Assembly: GCA_037043235.1 (NCBI GenBank)
Contig: JAWRVZ010000051.1
Coordinates: 2,769,501-2,833,500, forward strand
Direction: 5' to 3'
DNA length: 64,000 bases
Origin: Rhodeus uyekii
Taxonomy: Eukaryota; Chordata; Actinopteri; Cypriniformes; Acheilognathidae
Shown: positions 34,128 through 44,900 of the stretch, one piece after another
Position numbering within the stretch: position 1 is the stretch's first letter
Layout: the number at the start of each line of letters is the position of its first letter
Position numbers and translations under genes: made by a program
Notes under the pieces: generated by a model
The model's database searches: none
Told to the model about the DNA's origin: nothing
The model's input: only the letters and a program-made list of their open reading frames with translations

Positions 34128-35926
34128 AGTAGTGGGGGGGGGGCAATGAAGGAGTCTGGTGTGGTGGGGGAGTCTGAGAGGGGAGTGGGGTGGTGGGGGG
34201 TGAGGAGAGTCTGTGAGGGGAGTGGGATGGTGGTGGGGGGGGAGAGGAGTCTATGAGGGGAGTGGGATGGGGGGGGGGGGTAAGAGGAGAGTCTGTGAGG
34301 GGAGTGGGATGGTGGTGGGGGGTAAGAGAAGAGTCTGTGAGGGGAGTGGGATGGTGGTGGGGGGGGAGAGAGGAGTCTATGAGGGGAGTGGGATGGTGGT
34401 GGGGGGGGAGAGAGGAGTGGGATGGTGGTGGGGGGGTAAGAGAAGAGTCTGTGAGGGGAGTGGGATGGTGGTGCGGGAGAGATGAGTCTATGAGGGGAGT
34501 GGGATGGGGGGGGGAGTCTATGAGGAGAGTGGGATGGTGGTAAGAGGAGAGTCTGCGAGGGGAGTGGGATGGTGGTGGGGGGGGAGTAAGGAGTCTATGA
34601 GGGCAGTGGGATGGTGGTAAGAGGAGAGTCTGTGAGGGGAGTGGGATGGTGGTGGGGGAGAGAGGAGTCTATGAGGGGAGTGGGATGGTGGGGAGGAGTC
34701 TATGAGGAGAGTGGGATGGTGGGGAGGAGTCTATGAGGAGAGTGGGATGGTGGGGAGGAGTCTATGAGGAGAGTGGGATGGTGGTGGGGGAGAGAGGAGT
34801 CTATGAGGGGAGTGGGATGGTGGGGGGGGTAAGAGGAGAGTCTATGAGGGGAGTGGGGTGGTGGGGGGTAAGAGGAGAGTCTGAGGGGAGTGGGATGGTG
34901 GTGGGGGGGTAAGAGGAGAGTCTGTGAGGGGAGTGGGATGGTGGTGGGGGTGGGAGGAGAGTCTATGAGGAGAGTGGGATGGTGGGGAGGAGTCTATGAG
35001 GAGAGTGGGATGGTGGGGAGGAGTCTATGAGGAGAGTGGGATGGTGGTGGGGGAGAGAGGAGTCTATGAGGGGAGTGGGATGGTGGGGGGGGTAAGAGGA
35101 GAGTCTATGAGGGGAGTGGGGTGGTGGGGGGTAAGAGGAGAGTCTGAGGGGAGTGGGATGGTGGTGGGGGGGTAAGAGGAGAGTCTGTGAGGGGAGTGGG
35201 ATGGTGGTGGGGGTGGGAGGAGAGTGTATGAGGGGAGTGGGATGGTGGTGGGGGGGGAGAGGAGTCAGTGAGGGGAGTGGGATGGTGGGGGGGTGGGAGG
35301 AGAGTGTATGAGGGGAGTGGGATGATGGTGGGGGAGAGAGGAGAGTCTGTGAGGGGGGTGGGATGGTGGTGGGGGGGGGGGTAGGGGGGTGAGAGGAGTC
35401 TATGAGGGGAATTGGATGGTGGGGGGGTAAGAGGAGTCTATGAGGGTGGTAGGATGATGGTTTAGGGGGAGAGGGGAGAGTCTGTGAGGGGGGTGAGATG
35501 GTGGTGGGGGGGCAGGGGGGTGAGAGGAGTCTATGAGGGGAGTTGGATGGTGGGGGGGAGAGGAGTCTATGAGGGATGGTGGTGGGGGGCAGGGGGGTGA
35601 GAGGAGTCTATGAGGGGAGTGGGATGGTGGGGGGTGAGAGGAGAGTCTGGATGGGAGTGGGATGGTGGTGGGGGGAGAGGAGTTTATGAGGGGAGTGGGA
35701 TGGTGGGGGGGTAAGAGGAGAGTCTGTGAGGGGAGTGGGATGGCGGTGGGGGGGGGAGAGGAGTCAGTGAGGGGAGTGGGATGGTGGGGGGGAGAGCAGT
35801 CTATGAGGGGAGTGGGATGTTGGGGGGGGTAAGAGGAGAGTCTGTGAGGGGAGTGGGATGGTGGTGGGGGGGGAGAGGAGTCTGTGAGGGGAGTGGGATG
35901 GTGGGGGTGGGGGTGATAGAGGAGTG
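34128..35926. repeat. G-rich minisatellite in the LINE 3' UTR
   Basis: About 1.8 kb of imperfect 30-45 bp units built on GGGGAGTGGGATGGTGGT, a G run, AAGAGGAGAG and TCTATGAG. It starts just after the LINE stop codon. On the LINE transcript strand it is C-rich. Two consecutive blocks, 34701-34963 and 34964-35226, are near-identical 263-bp higher-order repeats. The open frames on both strands (up to 178 Pro/His/Ser-rich codons) exist only because the units lack stop codons. Confidence 0.95.
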
Positions 35927-35929
35927 GGG

Positions 35930-38893
35930 TCAGCAAGGGTTAGAGTTCAGTAAAGAGACAGCTCTGGGGAAGAAACTGTTCTTTAGTCTGCTGGTTCTGG
36001 TCCGGAGGCACCTGAAACGCCTGCCGGAGGGAAGGAGGGAGAACAGTCTGTGGGCTGGGTGAGAGGAGTCCTTGAGGATGCTGCGAGCTCGACGCAGACA
36101 GCGTTTCCTCTGGACGTGCTCGATGGCAGGAAGTGGAGTCCCTGTGATGCGTTGGGCAGTTTTCACCACCCGCTGCAGTGCCTTGCGCTCCGCGACAGAA
36201 CAGCACCCATACCACACTGTGACACAGTTCGTCAGGATGCTTTCTATTGCACAGCGGTAGAAGTTCACCAGGATAGCCGAGGAGAGCTGATTCTTCCTCA
36301 GTGTCCTCAGGAAGAAGAGGCGCTGGTGAGCCTTCTTGACCAGGCTGGAGGTGTTGGTTGTCCAGGTCATGTCAGCCGAGATGTGGATCCCCAGGAACTT
36401 GAAGCTGGAGACACGCTCAACGGCCATTCCATTGATGTGGATGGTGTCGTGTGTGCCTCGTGACTCTTTCCTGAAGTCCACGATGAGCTCCTTCGTTTTG
36501 GTGGTGTTGAGGAGCAGGTTATTTTCCTTGCACCATGTGGACAGGTGCTGGATCTCTTCCCTGTAGGCAGTCTCATCGTTGTTGCTGATGAGACCGATCA
36601 CCGTAGTGTCGTCTGCAAACTTGACGATGGCATTAGATCCAAACACAGGCTTGCAGTCGGAGGTGAAGAGGGAGTAGAGAAACGGGCTTAGCACACAGCC
36701 CTGTGGTACACCAGTGTTAAGTGTGATGGATGTGGAGCAGGTGGATCCAGATCGGACATTCTGGGGTCTGTTGGTCAAGAAGTCCAGGATCCAGTTGCAG
36801 AGTGAGGTATTGATGCCCAAGTCTTCAAGTTTGGCTATTAACTTGGCCGGGATGATAGTGTTGAATGCTGAGCTGAAGTCAACAAACAGCATCCGTGCAT
36901 AAGAGTTCTTATTGTCCAGGTGTGTGAGCACAGAGTGCAGTGCCATGGCAACAGCATCCTCTGTGCTCCTATTGCTGCGATAAGCAAACTGATGTGAGTC
37001 CAATGTGGATGGTATAGAGTCTTTTAGGTGTTCCAGGACCAGCCGCTCAAAGCACTTCATGATGATGGGTGTGAGTGCTACAGGGCGGTAGTCGTTAGGG
37101 CACCTCGGACTAGAGTGTTTTGGCACTGGCACAATGGAGGTGCATTTGAAGCATGTTGGAACAGCTGCTTGGGCAAGAGACAGGTTGAAAATGTCTGTAA
37201 AGACCCCAGCGAGCTGCTCCGCACATGCCCTGAGGACACGTCCAGGGATGTTGTCTGGTCCAGCAGCCTTGTGCGTGCTGATCCGGCTCAGTGCCTTGCA
37301 GACGTCAGTGGATGAGAGGGTGATTGGAGGGTGATCAGCTGAGGGTTTGAGCTTGGTTGCAGTTTCTCTGTTGTCTCTTTCAAAGCGAGCATAAAAGTCA
37401 TTTAGCTCATTCAGGAAGTTGACATCAGTGGCTGCAGGGGTGGAGTGGGTGGGTTTGTAGTCACTGATGGCCTGGATGCCCTGCCACATGCGTCGAGGGT
37501 CAGAGTTGGAAAAGTGTCCCTCTATCTTCAGCTTGTAGCAGTGCTTGGCCTTTTTGATGCCCCTCTTCAGATTTGCTCTGGATGTGCTGTAGGCTTGCGC
37601 ATCTCCTGACCTGAAGGCAGTATTGCGTGTCTTCAACAGGAGTCGCACTTCCTTGTTCATCCATGACTTCTGATTTGGGTATGTGGTAATCTGTTTCTGG
37701 GTTGTAACACTGTCAATGGTGGTATTAATATAATCCAATACAGAGGATGTGTAGCAGTCAATGTCTGTGTGAGCACCACTGGTGGCTTGGGAAGCAAACA
37801 TACTCCAGTCTGTGTGTAGAAACCTTTCCTGGAGTGTGAAATCTACCCCCGCAGGCCACACCTTGACGGTCTTCACTGATGGCTTCACACGGTTGATGAG
37901 GGGTGAATATTTGGGAGTGAGGAACAAAGAGATGTGGTCTGATTGTCCCAGGTGGGGGAGAGGTGTCGCCCTGTAGGCCCCAGCCATGTTTGTGTAGACA
38001 TGGTCTAAGGTTTTGTTTCCTCTGGTGTGACAGGAAACATTCTGATGAAATTTAGGCAGCACAGTCTTTAAGTTAGAGTGATTAAAATCACCCGCAACAA
38101 TAAACGCCGCTTCCGGGTGAAGAGTCTGTTGTTTACTGATGGCTGCATAAAGTTCTTTCATAGCAATCTTGGCATCAGCATCCGGGGGAATATAAGCTGC
38201 AGTTATAATGGTGGAAGTGAACTCCCGCGGCAGATAGAACGGTCTACATTTAACCATGAGAAACTCTAGGTTAGCTGAACAATGGCTCCCAACAACAGCA
38301 GAGTTTGTGCACCAAGCTTTGTTAATATAAATGCACAAACCGCCTCCCCTTGTCTTACCGGATCCATCTATTGTTCTGTCCGCGCGGAGCGTGTGATGTC
38401 CCGTGAGCTCAATAGTGGAGTCTGGTATTCCGCTATTTAACCACGTCTCCGTGAAGATAAGGACGTTACAGTTCAGAAGTCTTTTGCTGTGTGTCATGTT
38501 GAGTCGAATCTCATCCATTTTGTTCACTAGCGATCGGACATTGGCAAGGAAGATACTGGGTAGAGAGAGCCGGTGTGGTGTTAGCTTTAACCGAGCACTA
38601 AGTCCTCCACGCTTGCCTCGCCTTTGTTTACGATCTCGACGCCGCCTGCGAGCACTTCCGCCCGGCCGGGAAGAATGCGCTGCCTCGGGCGTCCTGGCGA
38701 TCTCAGGAAGGAGTCGAAGGTTGTCCATAAAACCGTCGGAAATTTGCAAACCAATATCCAAAAGCTCACTTCGGGTGTACGATGTAAAGGCACAACTGTT
38801 CTGCACAAACAGACCCGAGATAAGCAAGAGTAATACTGCAAAATTGCAGAAACTGGAGAGACCCCGAGCCTCGCGATGTGCTCGCGCCGCCAT
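35930..38893 (-). CDS. L2-type LINE ORF2: AP endonuclease plus reverse transcriptase
   Basis: 987 codons without interruption. An N-terminal segment with a hydrophobic run (residues 15-35) and an Arg-rich stretch (80-100) precedes the APE-type endonuclease (about 114-330). That domain has FLANVRSL (Asn118), FTETW (Glu149), AGDFNHS (267-273) and QSDHIS (Asp319, His320). The reverse transcriptase (about 585-850) has VPVPKHSSPRCPNDYRPVAL, LFVDFSSAFNTI (catalytic Asp672), GVPQGCVLSP and KFADDTT (Asp761, Asp762), then FKFLGIHI. The C-terminus ends NSFFPRAVSLLNS. The endonuclease nicks target DNA and the polymerase primes on it. All expected catalytic residues are present. The ATG at 38893 opens the longest frame. 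Antisense frames at 36050-36463 and 38403-38960 are shadows. Confidence 0.93.
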   Translation of the reverse strand: MAARAHREARGLSSFCNFAVLLLLISGLFVQNSCAFTSYTRSELLDIGLQISDGFMDNLRLLPEIARTPEAAHSSRPGGSARRRRRDRKQRRGKRGGLSARLKLTPHRLSLPSIFLANVRSLVNKMDEIRLNMTHSKRLLNCNVLIFTETWLNSGIPDSTIELTGHHTLRADRTIDGSGKTRGGGLCIYINKAWCTNSAVVGSHCSANLEFLMVKCRPFYLPREFTSTIITAAYIPPDADAKIAMKELYAAISKQQTLHPEAAFIVAGDFNHSNLKTVLPKFHQNVSCHTRGNKTLDHVYTNMAGAYRATPLPHLGQSDHISLFLTPKYSPLINRVKPSVKTVKVWPAGVDFTLQERFLHTDWSMFASQATSGAHTDIDCYTSSVLDYINTTIDSVTTQKQITTYPNQKSWMNKEVRLLLKTRNTAFRSGDAQAYSTSRANLKRGIKKAKHCYKLKIEGHFSNSDPRRMWQGIQAISDYKPTHSTPAATDVNFLNELNDFYARFERDNRETATKLKPSADHPPITLSSTDVCKALSRISTHKAAGPDNIPGRVLRACAEQLAGVFTDIFNLSLAQAAVPTCFKCTSIVPVPKHSSPRCPNDYRPVALTPIIMKCFERLVLEHLKDSIPSTLDSHQFAYRSNRSTEDAVAMALHSVLTHLDNKNSYARMLFVDFSSAFNTIIPAKLIAKLEDLGINTSLCNWILDFLTNRPQNVRSGSTCSTSITLNTGVPQGCVLSPFLYSLFTSDCKPVFGSNAIVKFADDTTVIGLISNNDETAYREEIQHLSTWCKENNLLLNTTKTKELIVDFRKESRGTHDTIHINGMAVERVSSFKFLGIHISADMTWTTNTSSLVKKAHQRLFFLRTLRKNQLSSAILVNFYRCAIESILTNCVTVWYGCCSVAERKALQRVVKTAQRITGTPLPAIEHVQRKRCLRRARSILKDSSHPAHRLFSLLPSGRRFRCLRTRTSRLKNSFFPRAVSLLNSNPC

Positions 38894-38940
38894 CTTAGAT
38901 CAAGATGAGCTCTGTTATCAGAGCTCTGTTATCAGATCTT

Positions 38941-40285
38941 TCTCCACAGTGGGAAGTTAAACCATAACTATGCCGGATTGGCCGAATTGGATTGGTTAAA
39001 CAATGAGTTTGGCCATTTAGAACGGTTTGGCCCATCGGTAGGAAAGTGGTTATTGACTTCATTGTATTGTGCCTTTGCGTTGTTTGATACAATATCTTAA
39101 TGGTGAACCATTGCAATGTTCTTGATGTTGAATGATTTTCTTTGATTTTCATCATAGGTTCATCTCAAGAGTCTTGTGCATAGTAAAACTTACTGAGTCA
39201 TTCAGAGAATGAGCCACTTTAACATTTAAAGAGGACAGCCGCAGTGCACATAGACTCAAGAGAATGCGAGGCAAGAAATGAGAGAAGTGAGAACGAGGGA
39301 ATATGAGTGTCCACATATTCCAGAAAAGACAGAAAGAACGGGTAAATTGGTCATCTGAGAAAAGAGAAAAAGAACAAGAAGATGACAGAACGAGAGAGAA
39401 ATTGACTGCTCTCTGTGTGTGACAATACTTGCAGGAGCCAGACTAAATCAAATGGCATCATTTGAGAGAGCAGAGCAAACGGCTTGGCGCTGTACTGTGA
39501 GGGGGACACTCGATCTGTCATCCAGCATTCATTTTCACATTCATCAACCTTCTCCATTCTCTGCTTTTCATTTAGAGCAAACAGATGTAGAGGGATCAAT
39601 ACGACGCTCCTCTGCAGTGGTGTACAGCATCGGAGAGGGGATGGAGGGGAGGTGTTGAGGAGCCACTCGAAACGCAGTCAAATTCTGGTGAAGAATATGA
39701 TAAGCGGAGCAAGACAGGTAACAGACAGGAGAACAGACAGAGATATCTAGAATCACAGCTAATAGCCTCAAAATCAAAGAACAATTTGATGAGAAAATGT
39801 GGGTACATCTTATTCTGTTCAGTGAATTTGATGGTGAATCTATCTATCTAAATACAGGATGTAGGTATCATTCTGTGAGTCTTTAGATGTACTTTTCAGC
39901 ATTTTAACAAGGTGTTCATCGAGCATTTTTTTTGGTCTCAACCTTATTAGTTTTGGAGGACTGAAATCATTATCTGAAACATGACACAGTGATACGTTTT
40001 CAGCGTCTGTTTCATGCACACAACGTGGATAAGCTTACAATAGGTAAACATATCAGCAGTTTAGACACGTCACCTTGACCAAAAATAATGCCAGAGTAGC
40101 AATATGTAAAATATGTTTGGCTGAAGTATCGAGAGACTGCTCTATGCAAAGAACTTTACTAAGACTCGTATGAGCCATTTTTGGATTTCTGTCATTGTTC
40201 TTCACACTGCATAATATATTTAGGCTTTCAAGGCAACAGAATTGGTCAAATGAAACTTTTATTGTAAAGTGCTTGAGATAGATGC
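38941..40285. other. Unique sequence between LINE and short DIRS
   Basis: About 1.35 kb. Overlapping frames of 69-88 codons at 39351-39808 on both strands show no domain. An AGAGAGAAAGAACG-type purine-rich stretch runs through 39240-39420. Confidence 0.45.
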
Positions 40286-41172
40286 TTCTTCCCTTTCAAG
40301 GGAGTCTAGGTCTTGGGGGCCGCAAATGGATCTGTCAGAGGGGTTAGAGACAGGCCTGGACTTATCTCTGCCCTCACCTGCCAGATCCAGTGCCTTTTCC
40401 CTGGGTTCGGAAGCACACTCTGTGGTTACATACGCCCAGGTGGAGACACCAGTGCTGAGTGTCTCCAGTATGCCAGTGTTAGATGTTTCTGGCTCCGAGG
40501 CTGAAGATTTGCCACTTCATTCTCCAGCCTATGAGGAGCTGGTGGAGGCTGTGATTCACATTGTTGCCAGTTTAAATATGGTCTGGCCAGCTGAGAACCC
40601 GGGTGCTCGCCCCAAAACTAAATTAGACAAGCAATTCCTGCCCTTACGAACGCAACCTTCCTCCTTGTCAGGAGTCTTCCTCCAAGACGTTTGTGGTGCA
40701 GCGGGTTGGTCTTTACCGCACAGATTCGTAAGGTTCTATTACCTAGACTTGGACTCTGTACCAGGGGTTATCATCTTAGTACAATTTCACAAATGACAGT
40801 GACTTCTAACTATGGCGGCGTGGGCATTAGCGCTCCCACAGCGTTAATCGACACAGTGCGAGTTCCCTTGAAAGGGAATGTCTTGGTTACCACTGCACCC
40901 TTGTTCTCTGAAGAGGGAACGAGATGCTGCATCGCCCTGCCATATCTCCTGCATGACTGTCAGTGACTAACTTAGACAATTAGAAGCTGACGCTGCTTTA
41001 TTTGGCATGCCAATAGAGTTTCCTGGTTCATGACATTGCCCACCTCTGATGTCGCTTCACACCATTGGCTTGATTTCACCATACTTCATGACGTAATCAC
41101 GCAGAGCGTTCCCACACTATCAATCAACGCAGCATCTCATTCCCTCTTTAGGGGAACCAAGGTTGCAGTCGT
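40286..41172 (+). mobile_element. Internally deleted DIRS copy
   Basis: Starts at TCTTCCCTTTCAAGGGAGTC, a remnant of the left end, and loses most of the left repeat. It keeps the Gag start, jumps directly into the end of the tyrosine recombinase, then keeps an internal complementary region (about 40855-40920: GAGTTCCCTTGAAAGGGAAT, then GAAGAGGGAACGAGATGC). The right repeat ends at CATTCCCTCTTTAGGGGAAC and GGTTGCAGTCGTT (41141-41172). About 0.9 kb against about 5 kb for the full element. It is closer to the copy at 58050 than to the one at 22119. Confidence 0.85.
40326..40796 (+). CDS. Gag-recombinase fusion frame in the deleted DIRS
   Basis: 156 codons from the first in-frame ATG; the frame is open further upstream only from a GTG. 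The first part resembles DIRS Gag: MDLSEGLETGLDLSLPSPAR, then YEELVEAVIHIVASLNMVWP and a KTKLDKQFLP segment near residue 111. At about residue 119 it continues directly as the recombinase C-terminus: LSGVFLQDVCGAAGWSLPHR then FVRFYYLDLD with the position of the nucleophilic Tyr. The recombinase Arg and HxxR residues are missing, so it cannot be catalytic. The join preserves frame, probably by chance. Expression is not shown. Confidence 0.5.
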   Translation: MDLSEGLETGLDLSLPSPARSSAFSLGSEAHSVVTYAQVETPVLSVSSMPVLDVSGSEAEDLPLHSPAYEELVEAVIHIVASLNMVWPAENPGARPKTKLDKQFLPLRTQPSSLSGVFLQDVCGAAGWSLPHRFVRFYYLDLDSVPGVIILVQFHK

Positions 41173-43690
41173 TTCTTTGGTCAAAAATAAACAACAATAA
41201 ATGGATTGATATGGACAATCTGTTGAATTCAAGAAACAAACAGGTCAAAACCAAGGATCTAAAAATAGGACAAACGCGCAATCTACAACTAGTTTATCAT
41301 GAACACGACAACCTGAACAGCATATTGAGTTTCGTTATCCAAAACGTCAAATTTAAATGTCATTTCCAGTTTTGCTTTTGTCTGAACGAAAACTTTACAT
41401 TTGGTTTTGGTGTTTTTTTTCTTCTAGTAGTTAGTTATTATTGGCATATCATGTAATTGATCTGATTAAAACAATTGACAACCCTTATCTAGTCTCAGCC
41501 TCAGACGTCACTCCCACAGACCGCTGGCTGATCATCTGATGCGTATGGTACACTTAACTGGAAACACTTCAGAATTTTCAAAATCATCATCTTATTGGTT
41601 AAATTCTACAGGATGTCTGAGATGTGCCACTTTCTTCAACAGATGGCGTGATGCTAAACCCCCTCATGGAAGTAGAACACCGTTGTGTTGAGAACTGTGA
41701 CAATGACCTTATCAGGATTAACTAAATGCTGAATTTTCAATATGTTAAGTACATACATTTCATGGCATAGTCTCTTTAAAATATGTCCAAAATGTTGACA
41801 CCCGGAATTTTTGTTTTAGGGACATTGACGTCACATTTTCACACCTCTAAACATGGTGCGTAACAAAACAAACTGTGATTGGTTTACATGTCAGTCAGAT
41901 GGCATCTGGGTGGTCCTTGGCCAATGAAAGCTGCTATGGAGTCCAGACCTTCTGCGGCCAACCTGAAGGTCTAGAAACATGAGAATACACCTTATCTAGC
42001 TAGCTGGCAAGCTTGCTATGCATCCTTTTATTAATCAGTGTTTCCATTCATGTTCATATGTTTTGGATTAAAATATGCATGAATCTGAAAACTTGTACGA
42101 CAGGTATCCTTGAAGCATATGTACAAGAAACGGGCCATTTCAGACCATATCGGCTGTAATATCACAACAGCTGGATCTTTTCAGAATTCCTCTGAGCTTT
42201 ATATGTAATTGAAAGTAGATGAAGCGTTGTTTTAAATGGGTAGTTCTGAGGCTCTCTGGGTAATTTCCCCCATTAATGAATCTGTGGATTATTTTCGGGG
42301 CAAATGAACCGAGAAAGGCACAAATGTATTTATACATGGTTCACTAATGAATCTGTTTAAGTTATAAATTCAACAGAAAGGAACCAGTATGTGGTTTCAT
42401 CTTCAGCTTCTACCTTACACCTGCACCTTTCACGGGCATAACGGCTTTATATTTTAGTAGCACATGATGGCATACTGATCACCTTATGTTCAATCATGAT
42501 CGTGCTTCTGAAATAAAACCACTATATCGTTCTTGGTAGTGTCTTTTTTTGGGAGATTAAAAAGAACTTGGTTGTATTGGCGTATTGGTTTGTGAGTTAA
42601 TTAAAAGTGCCAATACATGGATGGATTTCTAAAGAACTATAGAATAAAATGTTCTTTGTGGAGCTCTTTCCCTGCAGGCTTTTTTTCTATTTTTAATTGC
42701 TAGGCACTGCCAGAATTTTTTTTATAATTTTCACAAAACTTTCATACAATATAGCAAAATAAACAAAACAGCCTCTAGCTTCATGCATTCTTATTAATCA
42801 ATACTTGAATGTAGGTAAGTATGATTTAAAAAAAGCAACATTTTGAACAAAAAACTGAGAAAATCATGTTTTTTGTCAAGGACTTCAACGTGTATAAGAA
42901 ATGCTTGAAAATTCCACCAGTGGCAAGGAAAGAGTTAAAGTTCACATCAAAATTCACCCTTTACTTTATTAATACTTTTCACAATTCCTGCAGAGATAAA
43001 ATCAGATTATGTAAGTAACACTTTAAAAATGTTCTGCTATGACTCCAAAAAAAGCTTTTATTCCCCTACTCTCATCATTTATCATATAAAATATATAATA
43101 TATCAAATTTTATATATGCTTCATTAGGATTAAAAACATTTAATAATAAAAACGTGTGGAATCTCATCCTTTTCAGAGTGTATTGTGGATTGCTGTATAA
43201 GTTGACAGGTTTCATCTAGATGGCAGATGCAATAACAGGTTGAATTTTCATAACAGTATCCATGTAAGGTCATGACTGGCAAATCTGCATGAGAAAATGG
43301 CATCTTTGACAGACAGCTGTCACAGAAAGACACCAACCCACGACAGTGGTATACTTTCACAACTAACCACACACGCATGCACACACCAGCATAATCCGTA
43401 GCATCCCAACCTCTTCCCTTCAAGGGTCACCTGGGTTAAGATGAGTGACAGCTCTCCGGATCACAAGGGCCTATAGTAGAGAGAGTGAATTTGGTGGAAA
43501 GATCATCTCCTCCCTCGGGGTGGTCAAGGCTTCACTCTGAGAGAAGACTGATAAGAACACAGAGTGACGAGGGACATATGTCTGAGACAGATAAAAAAAA
43601 CGAAAAAAACATGAGCATCAGAGAGGAACGCTGGAGGAACTTTACTACAAAGCAGCTCTGTCCCAACAGACTGAAGGTTACATGACTGAA
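41173..43690. other. Mostly unique sequence, possible old DNA element at 41490-41990
   Basis: About 2.5 kb without a supported gene. The segment 41490-41990 is G/C-richer, with CAGACGTCACTCCCACAGAC at its left and TCCAGACCTTCTGCGG at its right. It resembles a dispersed fish DNA repeat in overall look, but no convincing inverted pair or target duplication was found. Confidence 0.4.
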
Positions 43691-43693
43691 GGG

Positions 43694-43722
43694 GTGTGTG
43701 TGTGTGTGTGTGGGGGGGGGGG
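43694..43722. repeat. (GT)n followed by a G run
   Basis: About nine GT units then ten or more G. Confidence 0.9.
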
Positions 43723-44784
43723 AAGCTGAATTTGTCTTTCGTTTTCACACCCTGCCCATTTTCCCCAACAAGCTTCTTTCCTTGGTCATTGTTCTTCTAA
43801 ACGTTTGAATTTCTGCCAGTCTTGTTTGATATATGTGACCTGCTCCATAATTTGCTCCGGTCTCTCCCACTACTTAGACATTTCACAATAAAATTGACAA
43901 TTTTATTTGTTTCGTTTGTAACATAAAGCACAAAATAGTGAAAATTATACATTTTTCTTATAAAACTGTTTCTCTGTAAAATATATTTTCAGTGGACATA
44001 TTTTGAAGCCATTAAGATTTGACTCTTTTTCTTTTGACTCTGTTTCTTCAGAACAATCTAGGTCTGGGGAAGGTTTTTAATTAATTTTAAAGATCTACAG
44101 CTAAAATAAAGATATAGTGAAGCACCATACTGAATCACTATGACTTTCTAAGGGATGAGAAACAGGAAACACACAAACATAGACGGGAATTTGTGTGCGA
44201 TTGTGTTTCATACTTTCCAAAGCAACCACCCAGTAAGCAATTTCTCACAGATTTCCCATCAACACATCATCAGCAGCGTTTGCTGTAAAGTGGATTCATT
44301 GTTTCCTGCAACAGTTCTCAATGCGCACAGATTCATTTGATCGCTGCGGAGTAATCAGGGGTTATAAAGCGTGACCAGCCGATGGAATCGAAAGACGGCA
44401 CTTTGGCCTCTGATGTTATGACTGAAACAATCATGATCTATATGAAACAGCAAGCCAGAAACACATTTCTGCCATAACTTCAGAACAGACTCAAATAAAC
44501 TCAAATACCAAAACCATTAACAAGACTGAGCGCTGCTGTCTGCTTGAGAGGAAATATGATGGTGGAAGAAAATAAATCGCTTTGTTTGCTCATGCCACGC
44601 TGATACAAAAGTGGCTTTGCGTATTGAGGAAAACAGTGCAGAGGAGTGTTTATGCACTGTTTGATGACTTGGTTTTCACTCATAAAGGTGACTGAATGAT
44701 ACACTGTTGAATAGTTTCTTTCAGGTACGGTCCTGGGCATTTTAGATGATAGTGCTGTATTACTTTCAGTGATATGAAGAACAT
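43723..44784. other. Unique sequence without supported gene
   Basis: The minus-strand frame 44501-44959 (152 codons) is the longest here, but it runs through the dispersed repeat at 44785-44900, starts in AT-rich DNA and has no domain, so I do not call it a gene. Confidence 0.5.
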
Positions 44785-44900
44785 TTAAAAAACCCTTTTC
44801 CACTATAAAGAATCTTTTGTGCAATGGAAAGGTTCTGTGGATATTAAATGTGATGAAATGGAACCAATAAACAACCTTTATGGAAACAAAGTCTTTAAAT
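44785..44900 (+). repeat. Dispersed 'AACCTTTTGTGCAA' repeat, copy 2
   Basis: Contains AACCCTTTTCCACTATAAAG, ATCTTTTGTGCAATGGAAAG and CAATAAACAACCTTTATGGA. It is the better preserved partner of the copy at 1230-1365. Confidence 0.55.

Larger units (their letters stand above)
33527..38940 (-). mobile_element. L2-type LINE, probably full length
   Basis: Minus-strand non-LTR retrotransposon. Its 3' end at 33527 is a short AGATT tandem tail (read TCTAA on the minus strand) preceded by AATGACAATAAAGTTGAAT, a typical fish L2 terminus. The 3' UTR spans 33527-35929 and is dominated by a minisatellite. One ORF covers 35930-38893. The 5' UTR appears short, ending near 38940 just beyond an exact tandem duplication of GAGCTCTGTTATCA (38907-38920 and 38921-38934). 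Such LINEs copy themselves by nicking DNA and reverse transcribing their RNA at the nick. A target duplication was not identified. Confidence 0.85.

Noticed and set aside
34213..34543. Gly/Val/Trp-rich plus-strand frames
   Set aside because: Minisatellite translation; no start context or non-repeat sequence.
34128..35926. CRISPR-like array of regular repeats
   Set aside because: Units are contiguous and variable with no unique spacers, and the DNA is vertebrate.
35400..35936. 178-codon Pro/His/Ser-rich minus-strand frame
   Set aside because: Encoded entirely by the minisatellite, whose units lack stops in several frames.
36050..38960. Plus-strand open frames of up to 185 codons opposite the LINE ORF
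   Set aside because: They are antisense shadows of the intact L2 frame, with no independent domain.
41490..41990. Possible inverted-repeat element
   Set aside because: The candidate ends share too little sequence to support an inverted pair.
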